DNA of 64,000 nt from Paenibacillus sp. JNUCC-31. GTDB lineage: Bacteria > Bacillota > Bacilli > Paenibacillales > Paenibacillaceae. The translations under genes were made by a program, and so were the position numbers. Positions 23,370-33,078 of this stretch are shown piece after piece (position 1 is the stretch's first letter; each line of letters begins with the position of its first letter). The stretch spans positions 2,108,001 to 2,172,000 of the forward strand of contig NZ_CP062165.1 of the NCBI RefSeq assembly GCF_014844075.1, read 5' to 3'. The notes under the pieces are model-generated. The model saw nothing but the letters and a program-made list of their open reading frames with translations. It was not told the origin of the DNA and did no database searches.

Positions 23370-24029
23370 TTATTTCCTGGTGAACCATTTAACCAACCGA
23401 TCGCCAGCCATCTGAAGCACTTGCACCAGTATGACCATAAATACAACGGCTATAATCATAATTTCATTTTGATAACGGTAGTATCCGTAATTGATGGCCA
23501 ATGTTCCCAGACCTCCACCACCAACCATTCCCGCCATTGCCGTGTAGGAAACAAGGGTAACGATCGTAATGGTGATCCCGGCTAGCAGACCCGGCAATGC
23601 CTCTGGCAGAAGCACACGCCGTACAATCTGTCCGGTTGAAGCTCCCATCGCCTGTGCCGCTTCAATGACGCCACGATCCACTTCACGCAGTGTAGTTTCC
23701 ACCAACCGAGCAAAGTATGGAGCTGCAGCAATGACGAGCGGTGGTATAACGCCCAATACACCTGTAGCTGTGCCAACCAGTGAACGCGTAAACGGAATGA
23801 GTGCAACAATCAGAATGATAAATGGCACCGATCGCAAAATGTTTACGATAAACGATAGTACAGTGTACACCACTTGAGACTGGATTGAGGCCGACCTTGC
23901 CGTCATGAAAAGCAATACGCCTAGCGGCAAACCAATAATGATCGTGAACAGGCCCGATGCCCCCAGGATCTGCAGTGTTTCAATTGAAGCCTTACCGATT
24001 TCTTCCCAACGTACCGTTGAAAAATCCAT
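23370..24029 (-). CDS. metI: Methionine ABC transporter permease
   Basis: A 219-residue MetI-type permease with five predicted membrane segments and the EAA loop (EAAQAMGASTGQIVRRVLLP) that contacts MetN. The stop-start junction with metN is immediate (metN stop at 24030, metI ATG at 24029), so the two are translationally coupled. The B. subtilis name is metP. The product forms the membrane channel of the methionine importer. Confidence 0.93.
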   Translation of the reverse strand: MDFSTVRWEEIGKASIETLQILGASGLFTIIIGLPLGVLLFMTARSASIQSQVVYTVLSFIVNILRSVPFIILIVALIPFTRSLVGTATGVLGVIPPLVIAAAPYFARLVETTLREVDRGVIEAAQAMGASTGQIVRRVLLPEALPGLLAGITITIVTLVSYTAMAGMVGGGGLGTLAINYGYYRYQNEIMIIAVVFMVILVQVLQMAGDRLVKWFTRK

Positions 24030-25064
24030 TTAACGAAGCACCTCCACATCAAGTCCCTGATCCATTAACTCATGAATGGTGAGATTAATCTCATCCGACT
24101 GCCCCTCAAACCGAACAGTCAGCTGTCCATAGGGAACTTGCTTGATCGTTGAAATGGTGCCTTGCAAGATGGCGAAATCCACTCCTGTTTTGCGAACCGT
24201 TCTGGACAAAATCGCCTCATATGTTTTATCGCCCAGGAAGGATATTTTTACAAGCTTAGAAGATCCGTCCGTCTGCAATGAAACACCCGCACTCGCCAGA
24301 GCAGTCTCTTCCAATGCAATTCCCACCTCATGGTCACGCATCATAAAGTCACGCGTAATTGCATGCTGCGGCTTGAGGAATACTTCCGTCACCGGCCCTT
24401 GCTCCACGATGCCTCCTTGATGGATAACCGCCACCTGATCACAGATATTCTGGATCACGTGCATCTCATGGGTGATTAGAACAATCGTGAGGTTATACTT
24501 TTCATTGATATCCAGCAATAACTTCAGAATCGAATCCGTTGTCTGGGGATCAAGTGCCGATGTGGCCTCATCACACAGCAGCACGGTTGGATCGCTCGCG
24601 AGTGCTCTCGCAATACCCACCCTTTGCTTCTGTCCGCCTGACAGTTGGGCCGGATATTTATTGCTGTGGTCCTCCAGTCCAACCAATGCGAGCATTTCCT
24701 TCACTTTGCGATCTATTGCATCCTTGGGTGTATTGACCAGTTTTAAAGGAAAAGCGACATTGTCGTACACCGTAGCCGAGGATAACAAGTTAAAGTGCTG
24801 AAAGATCATGCCGATCTTGCGCCGTTGTTGTTGCAAATCGGTCTTGCCCAGACGGGTTAGATTGATCCCATCAACCCAAACCTCGCCTGCCGTCGGTCTT
24901 TCGAGCAAATTGATACAACGGATCAATGTGCTCTTGCCTGCACCGGAATGACCGATAACTCCGAATATTTCACCTTTACCGATATTCAAATTCAGGTCCG
25001 ACAAGGCCGTCGTACTTTTAGCACCTTTACCGTACGTCTTGGTTAAACCTTTTAATTCAATCAA
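24030..25064 (-). CDS. metN: Methionine ABC transporter ATP-binding protein
   Basis: A 344-residue ATPase. The ABC domain has Walker A GHSGAGKST (near residue 38), Q-loop, signature LSGGQKQR and Walker B VLLCDEATS. The C-terminal NIL domain (about residues 265-344), which binds methionine and causes trans-inhibition in this family, is present. It is the first gene of the operon; its leader holds the SAM-I riboswitch ending in a terminator 70 bp before ATG 25064. Confidence 0.94.
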   Translation of the reverse strand: MIELKGLTKTYGKGAKSTTALSDLNLNIGKGEIFGVIGHSGAGKSTLIRCINLLERPTAGEVWVDGINLTRLGKTDLQQQRRKIGMIFQHFNLLSSATVYDNVAFPLKLVNTPKDAIDRKVKEMLALVGLEDHSNKYPAQLSGGQKQRVGIARALASDPTVLLCDEATSALDPQTTDSILKLLLDINEKYNLTIVLITHEMHVIQNICDQVAVIHQGGIVEQGPVTEVFLKPQHAITRDFMMRDHEVGIALEETALASAGVSLQTDGSSKLVKISFLGDKTYEAILSRTVRKTGVDFAILQGTISTIKQVPYGQLTVRFEGQSDEINLTIHELMDQGLDVEVLR

Positions 25065-25133
25065 AATTACTACTCCTTCCCACTACCTACATGTATCTTT
25101 ACCCGAATGAAAGGAAAACTCCCCTTGGTCGTA

Positions 25134-25330
25134 CAAAAAAGAGCCCCTTTTGCAGAAACAAAAAGGGCTCTTCACGTGAAAGATTATACCTTCTCATCTG
25201 CCAAAATCGTGCCTTGCACCATTTTGTAGGAATTAGCACCTAACATCTATAAAGTATGACACAGCTGTCATGCAGTTATAAATCGGTTGCCGGGCTTCAT
25301 CGGGCCTGTCCCTCCGCCGCTCTCGATAAG
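25134..25330 (-). promoter_or_regulatory. SAM-I (S-box) riboswitch with terminator, controls metNIQ
   Basis: Minus-strand reading shows the S-box landmarks in order: CTTATCGAGAG, GGCGGAGGGACAGGCCC, GATGAAGCCCGGCAACC, GGTGCTAATTCC and GGCAGATGAGAAGG. The expression platform is an intrinsic terminator, AAGAGCCCTTTTTG paired with AAAAGGGGCTCTT (25172-25135) and followed by T. SAM binding stabilises the terminator form, so the importer is made when SAM is low. Confidence 0.95.
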
Positions 25331-25410
25331 AAATATTTAATTTATAAGTTCAGTAGTTATAATGTTAATGTCATAAATGTTAATTCCATCTAACTGTCGA
25401 TCAGGAACTC

Positions 25411-25439
25411 AGTATAATCCAAGTATTCCGATTTGTCAA
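25411..25439 (-). promoter_or_regulatory. Sigma-A promoter of the met operon
   Basis: Minus-strand TTGACA (25434-25439), 17 bp and TATACT (25411-25416), placed about 75 bp before the riboswitch core. Confidence 0.8.
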
Positions 25440-25459
25440 AGGCAAATATTGCAATCCAA

Positions 25460-26188
25460 TCACCTCGCAGGGTGGTTCATTCCCTGCTTATGCCACTTCT
25501 CGTTGATGTAGCCATACGCTGCTTTTAATGTCTTACATACCATATCTACACCTTGGCGGAGTTCCAAAAGATGCTGATCCAGGTCCTCCAGCTTCACTTT
25601 CCCTTGCAAAGTCTGGTGCAGCTGCCACAGATCATCCTGCATTTCGGAGTTCATATAATGAATCTCCATGTTTCGTCGTTTGCGCAATTTGCTCATCGGC
25701 TCACGGTAGGAGTCCTTGATCTGGATCAGCTCGTTGGCAAGATCATGATGCAGCTTATCATAGCCAAACTGTCTTAATACGGTGAAATAAGAAAAATGAA
25801 TTTTAACATTGGTTGTATTCAGCTCAAATATTTCATTCAACACCGTACCTAACTTATCCAGAATGGCAAAACATCGGATGAAACCATCCTTGTAAAAGTA
25901 AACGTAACGGGCATACTCCGCTTTTTCTGGTATGGTCATATCATCCGTAAAGCCCGCTTTGACTTTTTGACGAAAATGGGAAGCAGCAAAACAGCTTTGC
26001 TCCAGTTCATCCAACGAGGAGATGAGTCCCTGGGTCCACACATACAGTTTACGAAAATCATGGGCAGGATCATGGTCCACATGCATTTGTCGCTGAAATA
26101 GCTCAAGCGTACCAGCCATCGCCTCCATTGCTTCCTTGAGTATGCCTTCGTTTTGACGCGGTAATTCACCCAGCAACGTTCGCAGCAT
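25460..26188 (-). CDS. Cthe_2314-type HEPN-domain protein
   Basis: A 242-residue, all-helical protein. Residues about 85-200 resemble the HEPN_Cthe2314 family, and the segment RKRRNMEIHY contains the Rx4H motif (RNMEIH) that in many HEPN proteins is an RNase active site. No antitoxin-like nucleotidyltransferase lies beside it, so it is not an obvious toxin pair. The start ATG 26188 has AGGAGGCTATATATGC behind it. Its stop is 21 bp upstream of the met promoter region. Confidence 0.65.
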   Translation of the reverse strand: MLRTLLGELPRQNEGILKEAMEAMAGTLELFQRQMHVDHDPAHDFRKLYVWTQGLISSLDELEQSCFAASHFRQKVKAGFTDDMTIPEKAEYARYVYFYKDGFIRCFAILDKLGTVLNEIFELNTTNVKIHFSYFTVLRQFGYDKLHHDLANELIQIKDSYREPMSKLRKRRNMEIHYMNSEMQDDLWQLHQTLQGKVKLEDLDQHLLELRQGVDMVCKTLKAAYGYINEKWHKQGMNHPAR

Positions 26189-26320
26189 ATATAGCCTCCT
26201 CTATCCACTCTGCAGATCATCAAAATAATAATAATTTATAATATTAAACAAAATCGGAATGAGAGTAAACGTATGACCGCTGCTTACATTAGGTTGCCCT
26301 GACTCGCCTGACATCAAACA

Positions 26321-26363
26321 AAGTTCACCTGTCCAATGATGTACATCATCGGATGGTGAACTT
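26321..26363 (-). terminator. Long hairpin after ctaA
   Basis: AAGTTCACC...CCAATGATG (26321-26341) pairs with CATCATCGG...GGTGAACTT (26344-26363) with a few mismatches; on the minus strand TTTGTTTG follows. It lies 40 bp after the ctaA stop. Confidence 0.65.
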
Positions 26364-26402
26364 CACTGGATTCATCCCCTGAACGACAATAATTCGGATA
26401 TA

Positions 26403-27341
26403 TTAGAAACGGTTAACGGGCCGATGCAACTTGTACACCAGGAAACTCATATAGGTTAATACACCGAACAAAATGGCAATATCGAGCATATGCGCCAACG
26501 CCACAAACATATACACTTCCGGGCGGTTCATCGTAAGCATTAGTCCAAAACCAATGACCACTTGCAACAAAACCAGCACAACAGAAATAACGCCGAGCGC
26601 TCTTAATTCCGTGTTATCCGGATGTTTGCGATACGCAAAATGACCGAGAATGGCAATGACGATCACTAATGAAACAGCCGCCACCCGGTGAGCAAAAGCA
26701 ACAGCTACGCCTCCCGAGAGTTCGGGAATAATCTGCCCGTTACAGAGTGGAAAACCTGAACAGCCGCCAGCAGAATCCGTATGGCTCACAAAGGCCCCAG
26801 TATATACCACGAGGTACGTATAGATTGTGGAAAACCATACCAGATTACGAAAACCTTTGCTGACCCGCGGGTATCGATTCAATCGTTCCAATCCACCGTG
26901 GCGAGCCTCCTGCCGAATACCGAGCGCCATCATCAAGGAGCTGGCAAAAGCGATTAAGGCAAATCCGAAATGCAGTGCCATGACTGCGGATGATTGGGAG
27001 AATACAACGGCAAAAGCCCCCATGATTCCCTGGACAATAACAAACACCAGCGTTAGAAAGGAAAACAATTGCAGGTCTCTGCGTGATTTGCCAAACCGCA
27101 AGAAGGCTACAAATGAGGCAATGGACAACAGTCCTGCCAGTGCGCTAACCGCGCGATGGGAAAATTCAATAAGTGAGGCTACAGTGTGTGCTGGCACAAG
27201 TTTTCCGTTACATAAAGGCCATTCCGCGCCGCAGCCAAGACCCGATTCCGTTCGAGTTACAACGCCTCCGCCAAATGTGGCCAGAAACATGACAAGACAG
27301 GTTAATACGGTTAACCATTTAAACAAGGTTAAGTGCTTCAA
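26403..27341 (-). CDS. ctaA: Heme A synthase
   Basis: A 312-residue COX15/CtaA-family membrane protein with eight predicted helices in two repeats. It oxidises the C8 methyl of heme O to give heme A for cytochrome oxidase. Each half has the conserved His pair region (EFSHRAVSALAG and AFAHRVAAVSL) and a Cys pair (GCGAEWPLCNG and GGCSGFPLCNG) as in Bacillus CtaA. It is monocistronic. A Sco-type copper chaperone gene at 49029 serves the same oxidase. Confidence 0.92.
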   Translation of the reverse strand: MKHLTLFKWLTVLTCLVMFLATFGGGVVTRTESGLGCGAEWPLCNGKLVPAHTVASLIEFSHRAVSALAGLLSIASFVAFLRFGKSRRDLQLFSFLTLVFVIVQGIMGAFAVVFSQSSAVMALHFGFALIAFASSLMMALGIRQEARHGGLERLNRYPRVSKGFRNLVWFSTIYTYLVVYTGAFVSHTDSAGGCSGFPLCNGQIIPELSGGVAVAFAHRVAAVSLVIVIAILGHFAYRKHPDNTELRALGVISVVLVLLQVVIGFGLMLTMNRPEVYMFVALAHMLDIAILFGVLTYMSFLVYKLHRPVNRF

Positions 27342-27568
27342 TTTTTTCTCACCCGCTGTTGGTTTAAGATGGCGAAGAACTACATTCTCCGCTTGATTCG
27401 ATACTTTGACACTTATTTCACAACTAAATTCATTATACCGGATAAATGTGTCATTGACGCCGCGCTTTGTGACAAAATGTTAACGTCTGTCGAAAAGTTG
27501 ACCCACAGGTCATCATCAAATATGTACATCACTACACGATAGTTTCTCCCGGAAATGATGAAAATACA

Positions 27569-27602
27569 AACGCCACTTCCCTATTTCAAGAGAAATGGCG
27601 TT
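27569..27602 (-). terminator. Terminator after the thioredoxin-like gene
   Basis: AACGCCA (27569-27575) pairs with TGGCGTT (27596-27602), with an A/T-rich inner part. On the minus strand TGTATTTTC follows. Confidence 0.6.
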
Positions 27603-27642
27603 CCTTTAATTATAACCTTTAACATGGTGAACCTGTCATACT

Positions 27643-27987
27643 TTATTTATGAATCGTGTTATACACCTCAACTGCCCGCTGCAGGAATTGTTCAATCTCT
27701 TCTCTCGACTTGCGCAGTTTGTTCACATAACGAACGAGTTCCCGGCCATCTGTGTAAGCTACAAAGCTGGGAATGCCAAGTATATTTTGTTCTTCACTCA
27801 CCGTACCCACCTGATCCACATCGACTTCAATCAACGTTAGGTCACGTGAAAACTTCTCTTCAACTTCAGGCATAAAGGGATCGATGAACTTGCAATCACC
27901 ACACCAATCTGCCTTAAATACCGCTACAGTTAAATGTGGAGATTGAATTGCCACATCAAATTCCGGTTTGGATGTAATCTTTTCCAT
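27643..27987 (-). CDS. Thioredoxin-family protein (WCGDC)
   Basis: A 114-residue thioredoxin fold protein with active site ADWCGDCKFIDPF near residue 30 and the cis-Pro region GIPSFVAYTDGRE. WCGDC rather than WCGPC suggests an altered redox potential, and the family includes B. subtilis YtpP-like proteins. The chosen start is ATG 27987 (MEKITSKPEFD); in-frame starts at 27993 (TTG) and 27999 (ATG) are close to the AAAGG site and possible. It stands alone. Confidence 0.8.
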   Translation of the reverse strand: MEKITSKPEFDVAIQSPHLTVAVFKADWCGDCKFIDPFMPEVEEKFSRDLTLIEVDVDQVGTVSEEQNILGIPSFVAYTDGRELVRYVNKLRKSREEIEQFLQRAVEVYNTIHK

Positions 27988-28130
27988 TATCAATATCATC
28001 CTTTCTATACCTTGTCTTATCCTCTTAGTGAAGCAAATTGCGGAGTGGAAGTCAAATATTCAGCGCATACTGATATCAACAGTTTATAAAACTCAACCAT
28101 AACCCGAATTTCAGGAAAGGATGTCATGCC

Positions 28131-29411
28131 ATGACTTCCGTTAAAACGGATTCTTCCGAGTCTGCCCATCACGGGTCGATCATGCAGATGGTTCGATCCA
28201 TTCCCGGTGCGGCCCGGGAAGTGTGGCGGGGAAAACAGGCCGCCTGGCAGGCTTCAAACCAGCTTCGTCATCCCTCGCGAGACATGGATTGGGACTCCGA
28301 CATGGCTGCAGCCTTGCAAGCTGAAGTGGAGCGTCTGTTGCCCGGGAACGAGAATGCTTTTGCACGAAATACGCTTAGTGCACTGGTTTGTGAAGAGGAT
28401 TGCATCATTCTGGAAGAGATCAAGACATTAACGCAAGAAAACAATCGAAGTAATATCACTCGCACAGCGGCATATCTGGAATGTTATGAACAGTATCCGG
28501 AGCTGCATTGGGCTTTACTGGCCCATATGGTCTCCCGCAACGGCGGATATCATATGACTGATCTTCAGAGTGACCTTATGCACAATCTGCAAAATCAAAC
28601 AGACCGTGAACACATGTATCGACTACTGGAGCGATGCAATGCACTCATTTTTCAGGATGCTTACCCCCAGCTCCTGTTGTACATGAACAGCCGCCGACTT
28701 GGCCGGAGTTGTTTTCATTTGCTGTCCCATTTTCATATATCGGCGTTCATGACGCCGTTCTGGGAACGATTTTGGCTGGAGCGATGCAGCTCACTGCTGA
28801 GTGTGGCGTTAATTATTAATGAGCAGAACTATATTGAGAGCCGGGTGGTGCAGCATCCTTATTTTCAAAAACAAGTGCTGTCCAAATCCGCATTCCATCT
28901 GCATAATCTGGCTGGGCTGAATCATATTGTATTTCCACTGGGACAGAGAAAAGGTCTTGCAGGCCGGGTAATTGAGCATTTTGGCAAGCTGGATGAGCGG
29001 ATTATGTTTGGCAAAGGCTTATATGCGATGCTATTCGGAGTGGAACACGTTTTCACACAAGTGTTAGAGTTTGCGCGCTCGGTTCCCCACCGTGGCTCAC
29101 GTGCTGAATACTGGCCTGGTCTGTTCACCGCTCATAAAGATGAAGCCGGAGAAGCGGAGCTCTATAGCCAGGAACTGCTGGATCAAGAATGGTTAGCAGA
29201 AGGACAACGGTTATATAGTCCTGAATTGCTGGCGGTATGGGGTGATACGCCGTATGAACCGATTACAAGGCAGGATTGGCTGCAAAATCGCGATTGTCTC
29301 GGTCATCTCACGATCCCGCGCCGCCCCTGGCTGTTCGAAATGAGCCATGAACACCGGTATGGCATGCTGAAGACTGCATTGGCGCATGATGCCAAAACCT
29401 TTACGCATTAA
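28131..29411 (+). CDS. DUF2515 family protein (YppC-like)
   Basis: A 426-residue protein. The family hallmark NRSNITRTAAYLECYEQYPE followed by LHWALLAHMVSRNGG and MTDLQSDLM is present around residues 105-150. It is mainly helical and lacks a signal peptide or membrane segment. B. subtilis YppC is the nearest named relative and has no assigned function. The start ATG 28131 follows AGGAAAGG. No operon partner is seen. Confidence 0.8.
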   Translation: MTSVKTDSSESAHHGSIMQMVRSIPGAAREVWRGKQAAWQASNQLRHPSRDMDWDSDMAAALQAEVERLLPGNENAFARNTLSALVCEEDCIILEEIKTLTQENNRSNITRTAAYLECYEQYPELHWALLAHMVSRNGGYHMTDLQSDLMHNLQNQTDREHMYRLLERCNALIFQDAYPQLLLYMNSRRLGRSCFHLLSHFHISAFMTPFWERFWLERCSSLLSVALIINEQNYIESRVVQHPYFQKQVLSKSAFHLHNLAGLNHIVFPLGQRKGLAGRVIEHFGKLDERIMFGKGLYAMLFGVEHVFTQVLEFARSVPHRGSRAEYWPGLFTAHKDEAGEAELYSQELLDQEWLAEGQRLYSPELLAVWGDTPYEPITRQDWLQNRDCLGHLTIPRRPWLFEMSHEHRYGMLKTALAHDAKTFTH

Positions 29412-29588
29412 AACAATTCTTCATTATAGATCGAAATGGTTCAAAATCGTCTATATCTTATACCTGCGAGCGAAAAAATTAAATAAAGCCACTGTGGATA
29501 TAAGGAACGATGCTATCGATTGAAAAGACCCATACTTTATTCGCTGTCGACTATCGACGCTTCCCGTTTGTATGGAATACCTCATTAC

Positions 29589-29626
29589 AAAAAAGCCCTG
29601 TCCGCTATGGAAGCAGACAGAGCTTG
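29589..29626 (-). terminator. Terminator after the flippase gene
   Basis: AAGCCCTGTC (29593-29602) pairs with GACAGAGCTT (29616-29625), one mismatch; on the minus strand TTTTTTG follows. The 29412-29588 stretch before it holds nothing recognisable. Confidence 0.8.
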
Positions 29627-29674
29627 TACTAAGTTTTAAACAGATAACAAAGTGTGAATTGTGGGTTGAACAGG

Positions 29675-31303
29675 TTATCCACGTTGCCCGGCTCGACGCT
29701 GTAGACGCATGAGCGGACGGAGTATCTTTTGCAAAATACGAGGGTAACTGCCCAGCTCGTCCTTGCGCAACACACGCAGAACGACCATGAGTACCAGATA
29801 CACAACAACCACAAGAGCACCGACAAACAGACAGGTAACAAGGAAAGATACACGTGTTGGCAGGAATAAATCAAAGATGGAGTTCCCGGCCCAGTTCGCG
29901 GCAAAACCAACACCCGCCGCGAGCAGCACGGTAATAATGAATCCTTTCCAGCGATCACCCATAATCGAGAAATCAACAATTTTCCGAAGCACCCGCAAAT
30001 TGAGGTACGTTATGACCAGGAAACACAATGCGGTCGCAATAATAATCCCGTAAATGCCAAAGATTGGAGCGAGGATCAGACTCGCCACGAGTTTGACTAC
30101 GATCCCTGCTGCCACGCTGATCATGGTGATCCGTGGTTTGCCTACCCCAAGCAAAATGGAGTTGGTGGTCATCATTGTAATTTGGAAAATCGTACCGAAC
30201 GTCAGCAATGTAATGATTGGTGTCCCGTCTGGACTGGTGAACAGCAATCCGTTAACGGAATACGCCGCCGCACACAGTGCAATGACAATCGGCATTCCTG
30301 TCAAAATTGAAATGCGCAAAGCAAGCGTCACCTGATTTTTCAGATGGACTTCATCCTTGCGTGCAAAAGCTGCCGAAATGACAGGCACCAAGGATTGACT
30401 CAGTGCGATAGCCAGAATTGGCGGAATACCTGCAATACTTTGGGCCTTCGCACCGAGAATGGCAAGTACGCCTGTCGCTTCCTCCAGACCAATACGTCCG
30501 CTGAGCAGCGGAACTACCAGAGATGAATCAATAAAGTTGATTGCCGGAACAGCGAGTGAAGACAACACAATCGGAATTGAAAGTTTGAAAATATCACTGT
30601 AGATGCCCCGCATGGGCAGTTGCTCCACACGCTCGTAATTCAATTGCGCTGCACGGTCATTTTTTCGCAGCTTCAAGGTGAAGTACAACATGACGCCAAA
30701 AGCGCCAATGCTTCCGAATACACCCCCAAATGAAGCCCCAGCAGCAATCGTTTGATCATCGTAATTCCATTGCAGCATAACAAACGCCACGATGATTGCT
30801 GTACCTACGCGTGCAAACTGTTCCACAATTTGTGAAATGCCACCTGCCGTCATGTTGCCGCGACCCTGGAAATATCCACGCATCATGGCGATGGCTGGAA
30901 AGAGCAGCAGCGCTGGAGCCAAGGCACGAATGGCGCTCACGGATTCCGGTACTTTGGATACGTACGTCGCATAATAAGGTGCCGCGAACCACAATAAAGC
31001 AGACATGACTACACCGGCTACAGCCGCAAAGATCAGGGCTGCACGGTAGATTTGTTGTGCTTCGCCTGCGCGTCCCAGCGCATAGCGTTCCGACACCATT
31101 TTGCTAAGTGTACTCGGTATGCCCGCCGTTGCGACGGTTAACAGCATTAAATATACCGTATTGGAGATGGTAAACGATGCGTTACCGATATCGCCGAGGA
31201 TATGCTCCAGCGGCACCCGTTGAACCAATCCGAGCACCCTTGCGATCAGCGCAGCTGCCGCCAGAATGAGCGTACCCTTAATAAATGTTTCTTTCTTAGA
31301 CAA
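29675..31303 (-). CDS. MurJ/SpoVB/YtgP-type polysaccharide or lipid II flippase
   Basis: A 542-residue MOP-superfamily exporter with about 14 membrane helices. The start is best read as TTG 31303 (LSKKETFIKGTLILAAAALI) because AAGGGGAATTGGC precedes it; the ATG at 31339 lies far upstream of any site. The N-terminal RVLGLVQRVPLEHILGD and MRGYFQGRGNMT fit the SpoVB/YtgP group, which in B. subtilis includes the lipid II flippase MurJ (YtgP). Which role applies here is not certain. It begins 60 bp after the DUF456 gene. Confidence 0.85.
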   Translation of the reverse strand: MSKKETFIKGTLILAAAALIARVLGLVQRVPLEHILGDIGNASFTISNTVYLMLLTVATAGIPSTLSKMVSERYALGRAGEAQQIYRAALIFAAVAGVVMSALLWFAAPYYATYVSKVPESVSAIRALAPALLLFPAIAMMRGYFQGRGNMTAGGISQIVEQFARVGTAIIVAFVMLQWNYDDQTIAAGASFGGVFGSIGAFGVMLYFTLKLRKNDRAAQLNYERVEQLPMRGIYSDIFKLSIPIVLSSLAVPAINFIDSSLVVPLLSGRIGLEEATGVLAILGAKAQSIAGIPPILAIALSQSLVPVISAAFARKDEVHLKNQVTLALRISILTGMPIVIALCAAAYSVNGLLFTSPDGTPIITLLTFGTIFQITMMTTNSILLGVGKPRITMISVAAGIVVKLVASLILAPIFGIYGIIIATALCFLVITYLNLRVLRKIVDFSIMGDRWKGFIITVLLAAGVGFAANWAGNSIFDLFLPTRVSFLVTCLFVGALVVVVYLVLMVVLRVLRKDELGSYPRILQKILRPLMRLQRRAGQRG

Positions 31304-31363
31304 GCCAATTCCCCTTCTTTCCCCCACACGGACATGCATCCAGATGAAGCCGCTATTGAACGT

Positions 31364-31855
31364 CTATGCGAATCTTACCACCCAGATAATAAACAGAACA
31401 ATCATGACGATTTGCAAAATAATTTTCATCACGGTGCTCGTAAACAGCCCCACCACGGAACCAAATCCGACTTTGGACGCTTTGGCAGGTGAAGACCCTC
31501 CGATCAGTTCCCCGATAAAAGCACCGATAAACGGCCCCAGTACCAGGCCGAACGCCGGAATGACAAATGGGCCAATGATAACACCAATCGTACTGAGTGT
31601 CGTCGATAATTTGGACCCGCCGAATTTCTTCACGCCCCAAGCACTGACGACATAATCAGCGACAAACAGCACCACTACAATCAAAATCTGGAAGATCCAG
31701 AACCACACACCGAACGGATCAAAGCTGAAGAACCAGCCATAGACCAGAAACGCGAAGAAAATCGCTACAGCACCAGGCAGTATGGGATATACCGTTCCGG
31801 CCATCCCCACCGCAAACAGCAGTACAATCAAAATCCAGCCAACGGTTGCGAGCAA
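31364..31855 (-). CDS. DUF456 membrane protein
   Basis: A 163-residue hydrophobic protein with four to five membrane segments. The family pattern MAGTVYPILPGAVAIFFAF near the start and VIPAFGLVLGPFIGAFIGEL in the middle is clear. Function is unknown. It follows the HAD gene by 3 bp and precedes the flippase by 60 bp, so the three are probably one operon. Confidence 0.85.
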   Translation of the reverse strand: MLATVGWILIVLLFAVGMAGTVYPILPGAVAIFFAFLVYGWFFSFDPFGVWFWIFQILIVVVLFVADYVVSAWGVKKFGGSKLSTTLSTIGVIIGPFVIPAFGLVLGPFIGAFIGELIGGSSPAKASKVGFGSVVGLFTSTVMKIILQIVMIVLFIIWVVRFA

Positions 31856-31858
31856 AGG

Positions 31859-32608
31859 TTATTCCCCCTTCAAAATATGTTCACGGATGACTTCGACAAT
31901 GCCATCTTCGTTGTTGCTCGCTACAATCAGGTCAGCCGCTTCCTTCACCTGCTCCTGCGCATTGCCCATGGCAACACCAAGACCCACAGCTTCAATAACA
32001 GCCAGATCATTCAGGCTGTCTCCGACAGCAACCACTTCGGACATCTCGATACCTAGCAGCTTGCAGACTTCGGCTACGCCGCTCGCTTTCGAAATGCCTG
32101 CAGGGTTAATTTCAATATTGACGGGTGAGGAATTCGTCATTTGAAGACCTCCCAGCTGCTGCAATTCCATCATGATCTGGTGACGGACTTCATCCACCTC
32201 TGTATTGAAGCCAAATTTCAGCCATTCCAGACCTTCAATATTGTCCGTCCAGCGATCACGGTTGAACAGCTCTTCCACGGAGTATGCCCAGTACCAGCTA
32301 TTATATTTTTCGCCAATCTCCTGCATTTTGCGGATCAATGCCGGATCCATCAGATGGCGCATATGCAGATCATGCGGAGCTTTCCATACTTCACTGCCAT
32401 TAACCGTAACCATCGGGGTCTCCAGCCCAAGCTGTACCGCATAAGGCATCGCATGAAACACGGCTCTTCCTGTTGAAAGGCACACATGCACTCCCCGGCG
32501 AATGGCGATCTGAATCCATTTGGCGGTTTCCTGTGTGATTTCATGATTATCGTTAAGCAATGTTCCATCCATATCGAGTGCAAGCAATTTGTATTTTAGT
32601 TCACTCAT
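31859..32608 (-). CDS. Cof-type HAD hydrolase
   Basis: A 249-residue HAD phosphatase with a type IIB cap. Motif I is LALDMDGTLL, motif II LSTGR, motif III Lys in the EINPAGISKASG region, and motif IV VAVGDSLNDLAVIEAVGLGV. Such enzymes dephosphorylate sugar phosphates, flavin or nucleotide intermediates; the substrate cannot be told from sequence. It heads a likely operon with the DUF456 and flippase genes. Confidence 0.88.
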   Translation of the reverse strand: MSELKYKLLALDMDGTLLNDNHEITQETAKWIQIAIRRGVHVCLSTGRAVFHAMPYAVQLGLETPMVTVNGSEVWKAPHDLHMRHLMDPALIRKMQEIGEKYNSWYWAYSVEELFNRDRWTDNIEGLEWLKFGFNTEVDEVRHQIMMELQQLGGLQMTNSSPVNIEINPAGISKASGVAEVCKLLGIEMSEVVAVGDSLNDLAVIEAVGLGVAMGNAQEQVKEAADLIVASNNEDGIVEVIREHILKGE

Positions 32609-32913
32609 GTTGTATTTCCTCCTCAGTTGTCTCTCTACTTCTCCCTATCCAACATACTCTCACAAAAAGATCGCCCGGCATCCCGCGAATGCGGATGCTC
32701 CGGACGTCACAGCTAACGATATTTTACCACAGATCGTTGACCAGCAACAAAGTGACCCGCAATGTGGATGAACCTTCACACCCGGACAGAAAAACGCTGG
32801 GAATTCTCCGGCTTTCAGTTCATACGAACACTCGCATACTATAAACTCAGGCACAGGCTCCAACATTCTACATTCGACACAGCACATTTTTTTGTATTGT
32901 ATAATTTTCTGAA
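32609..32913. other. Intergenic stretch
   Basis: No gene is supported here. Frames on both strands are shadow-like and lack ribosome sites. The part nearest 32609 holds the upstream region of the HAD gene on the minus strand. Confidence 0.4.
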
Positions 32914-32951
32914 CAAAAAAACGGTCCATCCCCTACAGGATGAACCGCTTT
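32914..32951 (-). terminator. Terminator downstream of the TetR gene (possibly bidirectional)
   Basis: CGGTCCATCC (32922-32931) pairs with GGATGAACCG (32938-32947), one mismatch; on the minus strand TTTTTTT follows, on the plus strand CTTTT. Confidence 0.75.
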
Positions 32952-33078
32952 TAGCTTAATCTTTGTCATTCTGCCTGTTCCAGAATGGTACGGCTCTTTG
33001 AACCGGCAGCAGCGACTTCGGCGTATCTTGGGTTAACGGATAGAGACGGGTCGCATACCCCGCAGCCAAGATTAGCCA

